Part shown: one piece after another, positions 45,201-53,860 of the stretch
How positions within the stretch are numbered: position 1 is the stretch's first letter
Layout: every line of letters begins with the position of its first letter
From: Roseivirga sp. UBA6061
Lineage (GTDB): Bacteria; Bacteroidota; Bacteroidia; Cytophagales; Cyclobacteriaceae
Length of the DNA stretch: 64,000 bases
Direction: 5' to 3'
NCBI GenBank assembly: GCA_002427745.1
Contig: DIYF01000046.1
Span: 50,177 to 114,176 of the forward strand
Notes under the pieces: model-generated
Database searches by the model: none
The model's input: the letters and a program-made list of their open reading frames with translations, nothing else
Told to the model about the DNA's origin: nothing
Translations under genes and position numbers: made by a program

Positions 45201-45331
45201 GGAGGGTCTACACTGGGAAACTCCCTGACTCCCAGATACAGGAAGCCAATTACTCCGAAAATGACAATGATGATATTCATCACCATAGCCAGTACCGGAC
45301 GGTTAATACTGATGGTCGATAAACTTGCCAT
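42260..45331 (-). CDS. RND efflux pump permease (AcrB/HAE1 type)
   Basis: 1023 aa with twelve membrane segments and two large periplasmic loops. The proton-relay segment VVDDTIVVLENIYAKIEKG carries the paired Asp in TM4, and GLVSKNGILIVEFANQ the Lys-bearing TM10. It is a hydrophobe/amphiphile exporter (HAE1) by these motifs rather than a metal-ion (CusA) type. It lies 4 nt after the adaptor and directly before TolC. Confidence 0.97.
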   Translation of the reverse strand: MASLSTISINRPVLAMVMNIIIVIFGVIGFLYLGVREFPSVDPPVISVSTGYTGANAEIIESQITEPIEEALNSIAGIKTLTSVSRDGRSTVTAEFDLGVDLEAAANDVRDKVAGVTNRLPPDVNPPSVSKADANSGPILFLNIKSDQRTLLDLTSIAENTFKERVQTIQGVSSVQVWGAKRYSMRLWMDPNKLAAYQLTPLDVLNAVDRDNVELPSGRVEGTNTELTVRTLGRINTPQEFNNLIIKEDGDNIVKFQDIGRAELAPENQRTILKRDGVPMVGIAVITQPGSNNIEIADKFYERIDQIEKDLPADIELGMGFDNTEYIRESIDEVQQTIMVAFGLVVVIIFLFLRDWRTTIIPVMTIPISLIGAFFIMYVAGFSINVLTLLGIVLAIGLVVDDTIVVLENIYAKIEKGMSPKEAGIKGATEIFFAVISTTVALVAVFMPVIFLQGLTGRLFREFGIVVAGAVVISSFVALTLTPMMSTKLLKKRERHNLFYRKTEPFFVWLNTAYNNSLVRFMKVRWMAFVIILISGGLIGVLLSGNNIPEEIAPKEDRSSVRLFATAPEGATFEYMDRYVDKLVAAAKENVPEREAIISITSPGFGASSSVNSAFMFTILKDPSERERSQNDIANVMTPIVNQLTEARAFVTQPETISAQRGLGGQPVQYVIQAANLEKLKEILPQFLLQAQQQPEFGFVQVDLKFNKPEITIEIDREKARSLGVSVRDVARTLQLGLSGQRFGFFIIDGKQYQIIGQVEREDRNDPLDLQTLYIRSNQGDLVQLDNLVTIQENSTPPQLYRYNRFASATVSASLRPKVSIGQGIEAMDRVAAEVLDETYSTDLAGNSKEFRESSNSLYFAFGFALVLIYLVLSAQFESFVDPLIIMFTVPLALAGALLVLWRYEETLNIFSQIGIIMLVGLVSKNGILIVEFANQRKAQGLAVKDAIVDAAKSRFRPILMTSFSTILGIMPIALALGAGAESRVSMGVAIIGGLIFSTVLTLYVIPAVYSYFTSKKSRMARV

Positions 45332-45335
45332 AAGA

Positions 45336-46415
45336 TTAGTTAACTGAAGTGATAGAAACGGAAGCTCCAGGCCTCATCTGTAAAATACCACTGGTAATCA
45401 CCGTGTCCTGTAGGTTGATGCCTTCCAGAATCTGAACATTGTCATTCGTTCTGATCCCGATTTGCACCTTTCTCGATTCTGCTTTGCCTCCTCTGGCGAT
45501 ATACACCTTGTGCCCGTTGAGCTCGGGCACCACGGCCTGTGTTGGCAAGAGCATAGCATCCTCAATCGTATCCATGATCAGCTCAATTCTGGCAAACTGA
45601 CCTGGCAATAGCTTTCTTTCTTTGTTGGGTGAAAAGGCCCGTATTTTCAAAGTTCTTGTACTGGGGTCGATACGGGGCTCAATGACATAAACCGTTCCCT
45701 CGAATTGCTCTTCAGAGGCGTCTACCCTGAAGTTGAGCTTATCGCCCACTTTCACTTCACCCGCATATTTGCCGGGAATTGAGAACTCGATCTTTACCGG
45801 ATCGAGGCTATAGAAGTTGGCGATCACCGTGCTGCTGGTTACATAAGCCCCTTCACTTACCTCTCTCAAGCCTACAATCCCGTCAAAAGGAGCTTCTATC
45901 GTCATTCTGTCCAGCTGAGCCTGGAGCAGTTTGATATCTGCCTCGGAGGTATTGAGCTGGGTGAGTGAAATATCGTACTCTTCCCGACTGATGGCCTCTT
46001 TTTCCAGCAGTTTGCGCTGACGAAATTCGAGCTCCTCATTGAGCTTCTTACTATACCGCAGTTTTTCGAGTTGTGCCTGGAGTTCATCATCTTTCAGGCT
46101 GATGAGGGTTTGTCCCTTTTTGATGTCCTGCCCCTCTTTAAAGTGAATTTTTGTGATGACTCCTGATACTTCACTTTTGACCTCTAATACCTCATTAGGC
46201 TGTACTGAACCGGTAATCAGTATCTTATTTTCCAGTTGAGTCGGGGCTACCACCGTAGCAGTTACCGGAGTGGTACTGGGCCCAAAGGCAGCGGGAGGCC
46301 CTACTGCCGAGTCTTTGGATGAGGGAAAAATATCTCCGAATCGTGGGTATAATGCCCATGCCACCACGGACAAAATAATCACCACAAGCAGGATGATCCT
46401 TGCAGCTTTACTCAT
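45336..46415 (-). CDS. RND efflux periplasmic adaptor (membrane-fusion protein)
   Basis: 359 aa with an N-terminal anchor (IILLVVIILSVVAWALYP). The lipoyl half-motifs VKSEVSGVITKIHFKEGQDIKKGQ and IEAPFDGIVGLREVSEGAYV frame a short coiled-coil hairpin. A beta-barrel and membrane-proximal domain follow (AFSPNKERKLLPGQFARIEL). It links the pump and TolC channel. First of the three pump genes, 28 nt past the hydrolase. Confidence 0.96.
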   Translation of the reverse strand: MSKAARIILLVVIILSVVAWALYPRFGDIFPSSKDSAVGPPAAFGPSTTPVTATVVAPTQLENKILITGSVQPNEVLEVKSEVSGVITKIHFKEGQDIKKGQTLISLKDDELQAQLEKLRYSKKLNEELEFRQRKLLEKEAISREEYDISLTQLNTSEADIKLLQAQLDRMTIEAPFDGIVGLREVSEGAYVTSSTVIANFYSLDPVKIEFSIPGKYAGEVKVGDKLNFRVDASEEQFEGTVYVIEPRIDPSTRTLKIRAFSPNKERKLLPGQFARIELIMDTIEDAMLLPTQAVVPELNGHKVYIARGGKAESRKVQIGIRTNDNVQILEGINLQDTVITSGILQMRPGASVSITSVN

Positions 46416-46443
46416 TTCAGTTAAGGTTAATTAACGCCAGGTA

Positions 46444-47229
46444 TCAGATGGCGTGTTGCCTGATAAATTCGATTGATAAATTGTTAAAAACTTCGGGTTG
46501 TTCTACGTTACACACGTGACCGCTGTTTTCAATGATTGACAAACGGGAGAATTCATGCTTTTTCACCAGGGCCATCACTTGTGGGAGGAACATGTAGTCC
46601 TGGTCTCCCATAAGATAAAGCGTAGGCAGCATGCTGTCCTTCTCGTTAAAATATTTCAGCAGTGGATTCAGATCATTGGTCAGCTTAAACCACTTTAAAA
46701 ATTCTGACTGGGCCAGTTTTTTGGCCTGCGATATAAAAAGCATTCTGGACTCCGCATTGCGTTTCCTCGGCATGATAATCCAGGCGAAAAACCGATAGAG
46801 CCACATGAAGGGCACCAGTCGCTTAACCGCATTACCAAAGGCCACCAAAAACTTGGAGCGGATGTTCAGGCGGGTAACAGCCCCCCCTAAAATCAGGGAT
46901 TGTACCCTGTCAGGAGCAATTTCACAAATAGTACGAATGATAATGGTGCCCAGTGATATACCGACAAAATGCCCCTTTTCAATCTTCAGGTGATCCAGTA
47001 CATCTACCACATCCTGAGAGATGTTCTCAAAGTTGTAGTCATTAGTAAAAAAACGCTGGAACATTTCCTGAGACTGGCCATGACCTCTGAGATCAATCAA
47101 CAAAATGTTGAACTCATCTTTGAAGCTCCTGAGCTGCTTGTACCAGATAGATGAACTACCTCCTGCTCCGTGTATAAACACGACCCACTCGGCATCATCT
47201 GATTTATGAAAGGTTTTATGATATAACAT
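46444..47229 (-). CDS. Alpha/beta hydrolase
   Basis: 261 aa. VVFIHGAGGSSSIWYKQL gives the oxyanion HG, LIDLRGHGQS the next conserved strand, GISLGTIIIR the nucleophile elbow, and YLMGDQDYMF and NSGHVCNVEQP the acid and His. Cytoplasmic, no signal. It is upstream of the RND operon by 28 nt and may be its first gene, although no link between hydrolysis and efflux can be read. Confidence 0.92.
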   Translation of the reverse strand: MLYHKTFHKSDDAEWVVFIHGAGGSSSIWYKQLRSFKDEFNILLIDLRGHGQSQEMFQRFFTNDYNFENISQDVVDVLDHLKIEKGHFVGISLGTIIIRTICEIAPDRVQSLILGGAVTRLNIRSKFLVAFGNAVKRLVPFMWLYRFFAWIIMPRKRNAESRMLFISQAKKLAQSEFLKWFKLTNDLNPLLKYFNEKDSMLPTLYLMGDQDYMFLPQVMALVKKHEFSRLSIIENSGHVCNVEQPEVFNNLSIEFIRQHAI

Positions 47230-47407
47230 AAGGCCTGCAAAAGTAACGGCTTGTTTTACAATATGTTCACGGTTGGCAGAAGTTTCGGGTCTTTTTACAG
47301 TATACGTACGCCACCATGCAGGGAGCTCTTAAACATACAAACCGATAGCTCCTTTATATTACGGTTTTGGCTTAGCATTTTTTTCCAAGTCTGTATAAAT
47401 TCCGGCC

Positions 47408-49501
47408 ATGCCCTCATTTTTCGATACCAGCATAGAATTCCTGAAAGGAGTAGGCCCGCAAAAGGCCGCTCTGATTGGTAAAGAACTGGGGCTGTTTACC
47501 TACGGAGATCTGATCCAGCACTACCCTTTTCGTTATGAAGACCGGACAAAGTTTTACCCCATAGCGGAGGTAAACGGAGATATGCCTTTTGTGCAGCTCA
47601 AGGGACGAATCAGGCGCATGGAAACCATCGGTGAAATGCGAAAGAAAAGGCTGGTAGCCCATTTTCAGGATGAAAGCGGCACCATAGAGTTAGTTTGGTT
47701 TAAGGGCATTCCCTGGGTAAGTAAAAAGCTCAAGCTGGGTGTAGATTATGTGGTTTTTGGTAAACCTACGGCCTTTGGTAAGAAAGTAAACATGGCGCAC
47801 CCGGAGGTAGAGGTGCTCACAACTCAGAACGACCAGGCCTCTTTTCTGCAGCCGGTGTATCATACCTCTGAGAAAATGAAGGCTAAGTACCTGGACAGCA
47901 AAGCGCTTTCCAAGGTCATCCGACAGGTAATGCTGTTGGCAGAAAACCATATACAGGAGAGCCTGCCTCTGGAGCTGACCCAGCAATTTGCCCTGATCGA
48001 CAAGAAATTTGCGCTCTGGCATATTCATTTCCCGGGCAACAATGAACTGCTCAAGAAAGCGCAGTATCGACTGAAGTTCGAAGAGCTGTTCTACATTCAG
48101 CTCAAGCTCATCAAGAACAAGGTAAGCAGGACAGATAAATTTCATGGTCAAATATTTAAGGACTCCTCACTATTGACGGAATTCTATCGGGACCACCTGC
48201 CTTTTGAGCTCACAGGAGCCCAAAAACGAGTAGTCAGAGAGATATATCAGGACATGAAATCGGGTAAGCAGATGAACCGACTGCTGCAAGGCGATGTAGG
48301 CAGCGGTAAGACCATTGTGGCCTTTATTTGTATGCTGCTGGTAGTAGGTGCAGGCGCCCAGGCCGCCATGATGGCTCCCACTGAAATCCTGGCTGGCCAG
48401 CATTATGATGGATTAAAAGAACATGCCGATAAGCTTAATCTGGGCATCGCCCGACTTACCGGATCAAGCAAAACCAAAGAGCGTAAAGCAATTCATGCCG
48501 GCCTCCTGGATGGCTCGATTCATATTATCGTGGGCACACATGCCTTACTGGAGGATATTGTTCAGTTCAAAAATTTAGGGCTTGCGGTAATCGATGAGCA
48601 ACATCGCTTTGGCGTTGCTCAGAGAGCCAAATTATGGGCCAAAAACAAATCTTTCTATCCGCATGTACTGGTCATGACTGCTACACCCATTCCCCGTACC
48701 CTGGCCATGACCCTCTATGGTGACCTTGAGGTATCTATGATAGACGAGCTGCCGGCCGGCAGAAAGGCCATCAAGACCATCCACCAGTACGATTCCAAAA
48801 GACTCCGACTCTTTGGTTTTATGAAAGAAGAGATTGCCAAAGGCCGGCAGATCTATGTGGTCTACCCCCTGATTGAAGAATCAGACAAGCTGGCTTTGAA
48901 AGACCTGATGGATGGTTTTGAAAGCATCTGTAGGGCTTTTCCGGATAATCATGTGAGCATTGTGCATGGCAAGATGAAACCCCAGGATAAAGACTTTGAA
49001 ATGCAGCGTTTTGTACGACACGAAACTCAGATCATGGTGGCCACTACGGTGATTGAGGTAGGTGTGAATGTACCCAACGCTTCCGTGATGGTAATCGAAA
49101 ATGCTGAACGATTCGGTCTGGCACAGCTGCATCAGCTCAGAGGCCGGGTAGGCCGTGGAGCAGAGCAGTCTTACTGCATTCTTATGACTGACTATAAAAT
49201 GAGTAAAGACAGTCGAATTCGTATCGAAACCATGGTCCGTACGAATAATGGTTTTGAGATTGCCGATGTAGACCTGCAGTTACGTGGCCCGGGCGACATT
49301 TCCGGCACACAGCAAAGCGGTGTGCTCGACCTGCTTATCGCTGATCTGGCGAAAGATTCTCAAATACTCCAGGCAGCCAGAAATGCAGCCAGCGACATTC
49401 TGGAGGACGATCCGAACCTGGAAAAGCCTGAAAACCGTAACATTCTGAGACACATCCAGTCACTGAAACAAACTACTGTTAACTGGGGAAGAATATCATA
49501 A
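47408..49501 (+). CDS. recG: ATP-dependent DNA helicase RecG
   Basis: 697 aa. An N-terminal wedge/OB domain (about 60-170) precedes the SF2 helicase. Walker A is GDVGSGKTIVA, box II DEQH in IDEQHRFGVAQR, and MTATPIPRTLAMT motif III; VVATTVIEVGVNVP is recalled as landmarks TTVIEVGV and RGRVGRG (motif VI). It remodels stalled replication forks and Holliday junctions. Length and motifs are normal. Confidence 0.98.
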   Translation: MPSFFDTSIEFLKGVGPQKAALIGKELGLFTYGDLIQHYPFRYEDRTKFYPIAEVNGDMPFVQLKGRIRRMETIGEMRKKRLVAHFQDESGTIELVWFKGIPWVSKKLKLGVDYVVFGKPTAFGKKVNMAHPEVEVLTTQNDQASFLQPVYHTSEKMKAKYLDSKALSKVIRQVMLLAENHIQESLPLELTQQFALIDKKFALWHIHFPGNNELLKKAQYRLKFEELFYIQLKLIKNKVSRTDKFHGQIFKDSSLLTEFYRDHLPFELTGAQKRVVREIYQDMKSGKQMNRLLQGDVGSGKTIVAFICMLLVVGAGAQAAMMAPTEILAGQHYDGLKEHADKLNLGIARLTGSSKTKERKAIHAGLLDGSIHIIVGTHALLEDIVQFKNLGLAVIDEQHRFGVAQRAKLWAKNKSFYPHVLVMTATPIPRTLAMTLYGDLEVSMIDELPAGRKAIKTIHQYDSKRLRLFGFMKEEIAKGRQIYVVYPLIEESDKLALKDLMDGFESICRAFPDNHVSIVHGKMKPQDKDFEMQRFVRHETQIMVATTVIEVGVNVPNASVMVIENAERFGLAQLHQLRGRVGRGAEQSYCILMTDYKMSKDSRIRIETMVRTNNGFEIADVDLQLRGPGDISGTQQSGVLDLLIADLAKDSQILQAARNAASDILEDDPNLEKPENRNILRHIQSLKQTTVNWGRIS

Positions 49502-49611
49502 GGGGCAGTTCTATGCGCCTCTCTATTCCAACAGGCAGTGGAGAAAAAGAGGCATCAGTAGTTTTTACCGGCAAGTAACCAGTTATTGGATACCAGTGAT
49601 TTACCCTTCCG

Positions 49612-49645
49612 CTCTTCGGGCACCTTCCCTGAAGGGGAGGAAGTT
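49612..49645. repeat. Purine/pyrimidine hairpin repeat after recG
   Basis: CCTTC-CCT-GAAGG with further GGGAGGAAG on the right resembles the elements at 38124 and 38908. It could also serve as terminator between the convergent recG and DUF5916 genes. Confidence 0.4.
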
Positions 49646-49679
49646 CAAGAATTTGAAAGCTTAAGCAGAGGATTTGGGG

Positions 49680-51848
49680 TTACCACCTCCACAGGTAGCT
49701 GGCTTTGAAGAAGAAGCCACTGGCAGTTTGCAGGTACTCGTTATGGTCAACATACTCCTGACCATCCCAGCGAACCTTCTCATACAAGCCTCCCCAGCCA
49801 AGGTGTACCACCGTACCGGGGATATAAGTAAAGGACACCAGGAAGTTTGGGGCCAGCACTTCAGAAAGACTATTGTACTGTGCAATTGCTCTGAAGAAGA
49901 GATATTGATTGGCCTGATAGATGATGCGGCCTCTCACAATATGTACATCATAATACTTATCATCCGTCTCTTCGCTGTACAGAGAGTTAAAGGTATGGGT
50001 GAACTGAGCATTAAACTTATCAGAAAGCTGAAGATTAAGACTATTATTGATACGCTTACCATAGCCCTGCTCTTCGCTGCTATAGTAGATGCCATTATCC
50101 CAGCCATAGCTCGTTCTGAAGAAAACGCGTTTGGTGATTTGCGATCTGGCAGAGAGACTAAAACTGCCGTCCTTAAACTTCTGCCCATTATAAATCTCTG
50201 TAGAATGGTCTCCTGAAATGGAAAGCTCCGTGTTTCTCGGCAGTGTTGCTTCCAAAGACATGTAGACGGTGCTTTCGTTCAGGCCACTCGGCTTATCTCT
50301 GGTAAAAGACATGTACACCAAAGGATCGATTCGCTTGATCAGGCCTTTCTTGGGGTAGAGCTTGGGTGATGCACTCATCGTTACCCGGGAGATACCGGTT
50401 CTGGTAATATAACCTACATCGCTGCGGAAGCCGTCTGCCACATTGAGATAGGCAATATGCCCATTGAAATTCCGTGTATTTCTATCAAGCCGGATGGTCC
50501 CTGTAGCCAGGTTTTTGGTATCCGCACCTGAACCGGCCCTGGTGGCAGAGTTCAGAAAATGTCCCGAGAGTATATTCGCCTGGCGAAAGCGGTATTGCCC
50601 GTCAAAACCATACACAGAGTTATGGGCTCCGTTTCTGGAACGCGTGGTACCGATCATTCCTAAATAGCTGTCCTGTGTAAACGAGCGCATGTAGCGGATT
50701 ACCCCCACATCGGCTGTCGGGTCCTCATCATAATCACTGAGGCCTTCATCGGCCCTGTCCTGTGCATAAATGGTAGAGATGATGTTCTTCTGGCCGATCT
50801 TTCCGGTAAGCTTGGTAGCCGTACGGGGGGAAACAATAGATCGGGTGTTGACCACCTGTCTTACCGGAGCAAACCGGCTGGTGGCGGCAAAATTAAAATT
50901 CTCGTTACCTTCCAGGAAAAAGGGTCTTCTTTCGGGGTAGTTAACAGGAAATCGCTGATTTACCTCTACCTGTCCTGCATCTGATTCTACCTGGCTGAAG
51001 TCAGGATTGACAGTAGCATCCCACACCAACTCAGAAGTAATGCCCACCTTCGTGGTAAGGCTTGGCTCAAAATTGTCGTTCTTCTGGTAAGCTCCGTCAA
51101 TGTGCTGGCGCCCTGTGGCGTAGGTAACGGCCGGCAGTATTTCCACCAGTTGTGACTTTTGCACCCCCTTGTATTTCAGCGGCATCATCTGAGTAAGAAA
51201 AGCCATACCCTGCTGTGGGTCCAGAGAGGGAAAAGTGCCTTGTGTGGAGAATCGGCTGATTTTTCTCTCGAAAATCACCCCCATCTCTACCTCTCCGTCC
51301 TTAGCTGAATATCGAATACTCTTAAATGGAATTCTGGCCTCCACGACATAACCGTCATCAACAATCTTAGCTGCTGAATACCAGATCAGGTCCAGTCCTA
51401 TATCCTCAGCACCAGCTGCGAAACGTGTGTCCATCTGTATGCCGTTGGGGTTGATATAGAGACCGTAGAGAGATTGTCCTCCGTTGAACGAATCCAGGTT
51501 AATACAAACCCAGTCATCATCCCCTATCCTATCCCGGGCTGCGATAGAAGTTTTGATCTCATTGGGGTCGTCAAAGCACTTAAAAGCGAAATACAGATTC
51601 TCTTCATCGTGAGCCATATAGGCCACGGTTTTATAAGGCATCTCCTGACTAAAATCAGGGACAAAGGTTTTAAAACCGGTTACTGTGGGGCTTTTTTGCC
51701 ATACCACCTCATCCAGCACTCCATCAATGACGGGAGCTTCATCTGCAAACTGAGAAGTAACCTGAGCATTAAGCTGTCCGAAGAAAAAAAGAGACAGCCC
51801 CAGAATGGAAAAAATACGACCTTTCAATCTTAAAAATATTCTGAGCAC
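49680..51848 (-). CDS. DUF5916/CBM9-like outer-membrane beta-barrel protein
   Basis: 722 aa with a signal peptide ending QLNAQ. Residues about 35-235 are a carbohydrate-binding-9-like sandwich: VIDGVLDEVVWQKSP, YMAHDEENLYFAFKCFD, VCINLDSFNG, VVEARIPFKSIRYS. The remaining 480 residues show repeated amphipathic beta-strands ending with F/W residues (ASYLWRW), as expected for an outer-membrane barrel. The DUF5916 family is widespread in Bacteroidota; its function is unknown. Confidence 0.9.
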   Translation of the reverse strand: MLRIFLRLKGRIFSILGLSLFFFGQLNAQVTSQFADEAPVIDGVLDEVVWQKSPTVTGFKTFVPDFSQEMPYKTVAYMAHDEENLYFAFKCFDDPNEIKTSIAARDRIGDDDWVCINLDSFNGGQSLYGLYINPNGIQMDTRFAAGAEDIGLDLIWYSAAKIVDDGYVVEARIPFKSIRYSAKDGEVEMGVIFERKISRFSTQGTFPSLDPQQGMAFLTQMMPLKYKGVQKSQLVEILPAVTYATGRQHIDGAYQKNDNFEPSLTTKVGITSELVWDATVNPDFSQVESDAGQVEVNQRFPVNYPERRPFFLEGNENFNFAATSRFAPVRQVVNTRSIVSPRTATKLTGKIGQKNIISTIYAQDRADEGLSDYDEDPTADVGVIRYMRSFTQDSYLGMIGTTRSRNGAHNSVYGFDGQYRFRQANILSGHFLNSATRAGSGADTKNLATGTIRLDRNTRNFNGHIAYLNVADGFRSDVGYITRTGISRVTMSASPKLYPKKGLIKRIDPLVYMSFTRDKPSGLNESTVYMSLEATLPRNTELSISGDHSTEIYNGQKFKDGSFSLSARSQITKRVFFRTSYGWDNGIYYSSEEQGYGKRINNSLNLQLSDKFNAQFTHTFNSLYSEETDDKYYDVHIVRGRIIYQANQYLFFRAIAQYNSLSEVLAPNFLVSFTYIPGTVVHLGWGGLYEKVRWDGQEYVDHNEYLQTASGFFFKASYLWRW

Positions 51849-51968
51849 AAAATTAGTCGATCATACCAGAAATGACAGCCATTTGTGTAATAGCTTACTC
51901 TTTGGAGCAAGCCCGTGGTAACCAAGACAATGGCCTCGCGTTAAGCCAGTATATTTAATCCTTCACAG

Positions 51969-52763
51969 ATGAGAAATTTTTTATTCTGCTTTCTGACTAT
52001 ACTAACGGTTTCCCTTTCAGGTCAGAACCTCGGCATTACTTATATCGCCAACGAGGGTGTATTGATCGAATCAGCCGGTAAAAAGGTGATCATTGATGCT
52101 CTTTTTGACAAATACTATGATGATTACCTGCATCCGGATGAAGCACTGCTGGAAAAAATGATATCCGGTGAGGCTCCATATGATGATGTAGACCTTCTTT
52201 TGTCTACCCATATTCATCGCGATCATTTTGCGCCTACCATGACCGGGCGTTTTCTCAAGGCACATCCGGAAACAAAACTCATCTCATCGGCACAGCTCGC
52301 CAAAAGCGTAACGGATGATTATGCCGAGGGCAAAACAATTGGCAAACAGCTGGAAGGCATTGTACGGGATACCCGAAAACATGAGCGAGAGGTAAACGGC
52401 ATCAAGGTAACCGCCTTCTTTATCTACCATGCCGGAGGCAGCCGAACCAGAAACATAGAGAACATGGGTTATCTGGTAGAGGTAAACGGCAAAAAAATCC
52501 TTCATCTCGGAGATTCTGACATGAACCCAGATCGCTTCAGGGAGCTTGACCTGAAATCTTTGGGGGTGGATATCGCTATGGTGCCTTATTGGTATATGGC
52601 TGATGAAACAGGAGTAAGCATCATCAAAGACTTTATCAAACCCAAAGACCTGGTAGGCATCCATTTTCCAAAGGCAGGCTCACCCATGGCGCTGGAAGAA
52701 ATTGCCAAAAACTTCCCGAAAGCCAGGGTATTTCAGAAAGTGTTTGAGAAAAGCCAATTCTGA
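51969..52763 (+). CDS. Secreted metallo-beta-lactamase-fold hydrolase
   Basis: 264 aa with a signal peptide (TVSLSGQN). The metal motif is STHIHRDHF (H-x-H-x-D-H), followed by a GNSxD-like ILHLGDSDM block and a late GIHFPKAGSP His. This is an MBL-fold member close to the UlaG/L-ascorbate-lactonase type, exported. No sequence feature marks it as a beta-lactamase. Substrate unknown. Confidence 0.92.
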   Translation: MRNFLFCFLTILTVSLSGQNLGITYIANEGVLIESAGKKVIIDALFDKYYDDYLHPDEALLEKMISGEAPYDDVDLLLSTHIHRDHFAPTMTGRFLKAHPETKLISSAQLAKSVTDDYAEGKTIGKQLEGIVRDTRKHEREVNGIKVTAFFIYHAGGSRTRNIENMGYLVEVNGKKILHLGDSDMNPDRFRELDLKSLGVDIAMVPYWYMADETGVSIIKDFIKPKDLVGIHFPKAGSPMALEEIAKNFPKARVFQKVFEKSQF

Positions 52764-52780
52764 AATACAAAGTAGCTTTG

Positions 52781-53131
52781 TCAGGAAAAGCGCTTAATAT
52801 GTTGATTTGCCTTAAAGCAGCTTACAGCATTATTCAGTAAATCAATGAGTGTTTTCATTGCGTACTGATCTACATAGGTGACGTTCATTGGTTTGAGCTT
52901 TATAATTCTCAACTCTCCATTGAAGTTCTTCTCGGCTATATAAAGGGTAAGCACCTGACAACCGGGAAAAGCTCTGCCCATTTTATAATGGCAAATAGAA
53001 TTAAGTGGCAACTCAATATGCTTACAGGTAATCCCCACAAAAGTCAATGGACAAAATATTCCAGCCCTGAACTTCAAAATTTCTCCGTCAATTTCAAGTT
53101 TGCCTAGGCAACTTTCCAGTATTCTGTTCAT
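52781..53131 (-). CDS. Unknown small protein, paralogue of the gene at 53330
   Basis: 116 aa, no signal peptide. A central block, ELPLNSICHYKMG, then VLTLYIAEKN and LRIIKLKPMN, aligns with VPLASICDYEVLG, LILYVFDHKS and VRKLKAIDTS of the 134-aa gene upstream, followed in both by a C-terminal amphipathic helix (TLIDLLNNAVS / RLLRSVAEMT). The strand-rich half plus one C-terminal helix recalls a PH-like fold, but no family can be named. Weaker coding support than its neighbours, raised by the paralogy. Confidence 0.65.
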   Translation of the reverse strand: MNRILESCLGKLEIDGEILKFRAGIFCPLTFVGITCKHIELPLNSICHYKMGRAFPGCQVLTLYIAEKNFNGELRIIKLKPMNVTYVDQYAMKTLIDLLNNAVSCFKANQHIKRFS

Positions 53132-53329
53132 ACCGTTAAGGATGAGTTTTATGTACTGAATGACAATGATTTTCAGGGGACATCCGAGGGACGTGATCGG
53201 GAGAATGTATAGACAGGGAGCTGTAGCTGGTTGAGTACGCCAGAGACCATAAAAAAAGCTCCTGAACCCGGGAAAATTATGGGAATCAGAAGCTTGTATT
53301 CTAATCTAAACTACTCGTAATCAGACTTT

Positions 53330-53734
53330 CTAGCCAAAATCCAGGCTCACGGCCATGGAAGCATAAAACCAGCTTTGCTGCCTGAAACCCAGTTGCTGAT
53401 TGGTTTCAGTCATCTCTGCAACACTGCGCAAAAGCCTCTTATATTCAAGGGCCGGTAAATCCGAAGTATCTATTGCTTTGAGCTTTCGTACTTTTTTCCA
53501 CTCTGCAATGGAGGACTTATGATCGAAAACGTAAAGAATCAGGCTTCGCTTGCTGTCTGTATCTCCCAGCACTTCGTAATCGCAAATACTGGCCAGAGGC
53601 ACTTCTTTGAGTCTGCCTGGTTTGCCCTGAAGACGGTCGATAACCGAACGGGAAAAGATGTTTAAAAGACGACCGTCCGCAGACATTTGTACAGACTGCG
53701 GACGATCATCACCAGTTGGGTGTTGATGAGCCAT
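53330..53734 (-). CDS. Unknown small protein (possible PH-like fold)
   Basis: 134 aa, cytoplasmic. A Gln/Ser-rich N-terminus is followed by a beta-rich segment (GRLLNIFSRSVIDRL, VPLASICDYEV, SLILYVFDH) and a C-terminal helix. It is about 130 nt past the LytTR regulator on the same strand and has a diverged copy just downstream (52781-53131). Its position after a sensor/regulator operon suggests a target or accessory, but nothing shows this directly. Confidence 0.75.
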   Translation of the reverse strand: MAHQHPTGDDRPQSVQMSADGRLLNIFSRSVIDRLQGKPGRLKEVPLASICDYEVLGDTDSKRSLILYVFDHKSSIAEWKKVRKLKAIDTSDLPALEYKRLLRSVAEMTETNQQLGFRQQSWFYASMAVSLDFG

Positions 53735-53860
53735 AATCTATTTAATTGAGGTATTACAAATGTATCGCTCAATTCAATAACAGACCTGCCTCTTATGTGG
53801 ACAAAATGAAGACCTCCGACCTGAAGGCCAGATACTTAGTGGACGAATCGTGGACATGTA

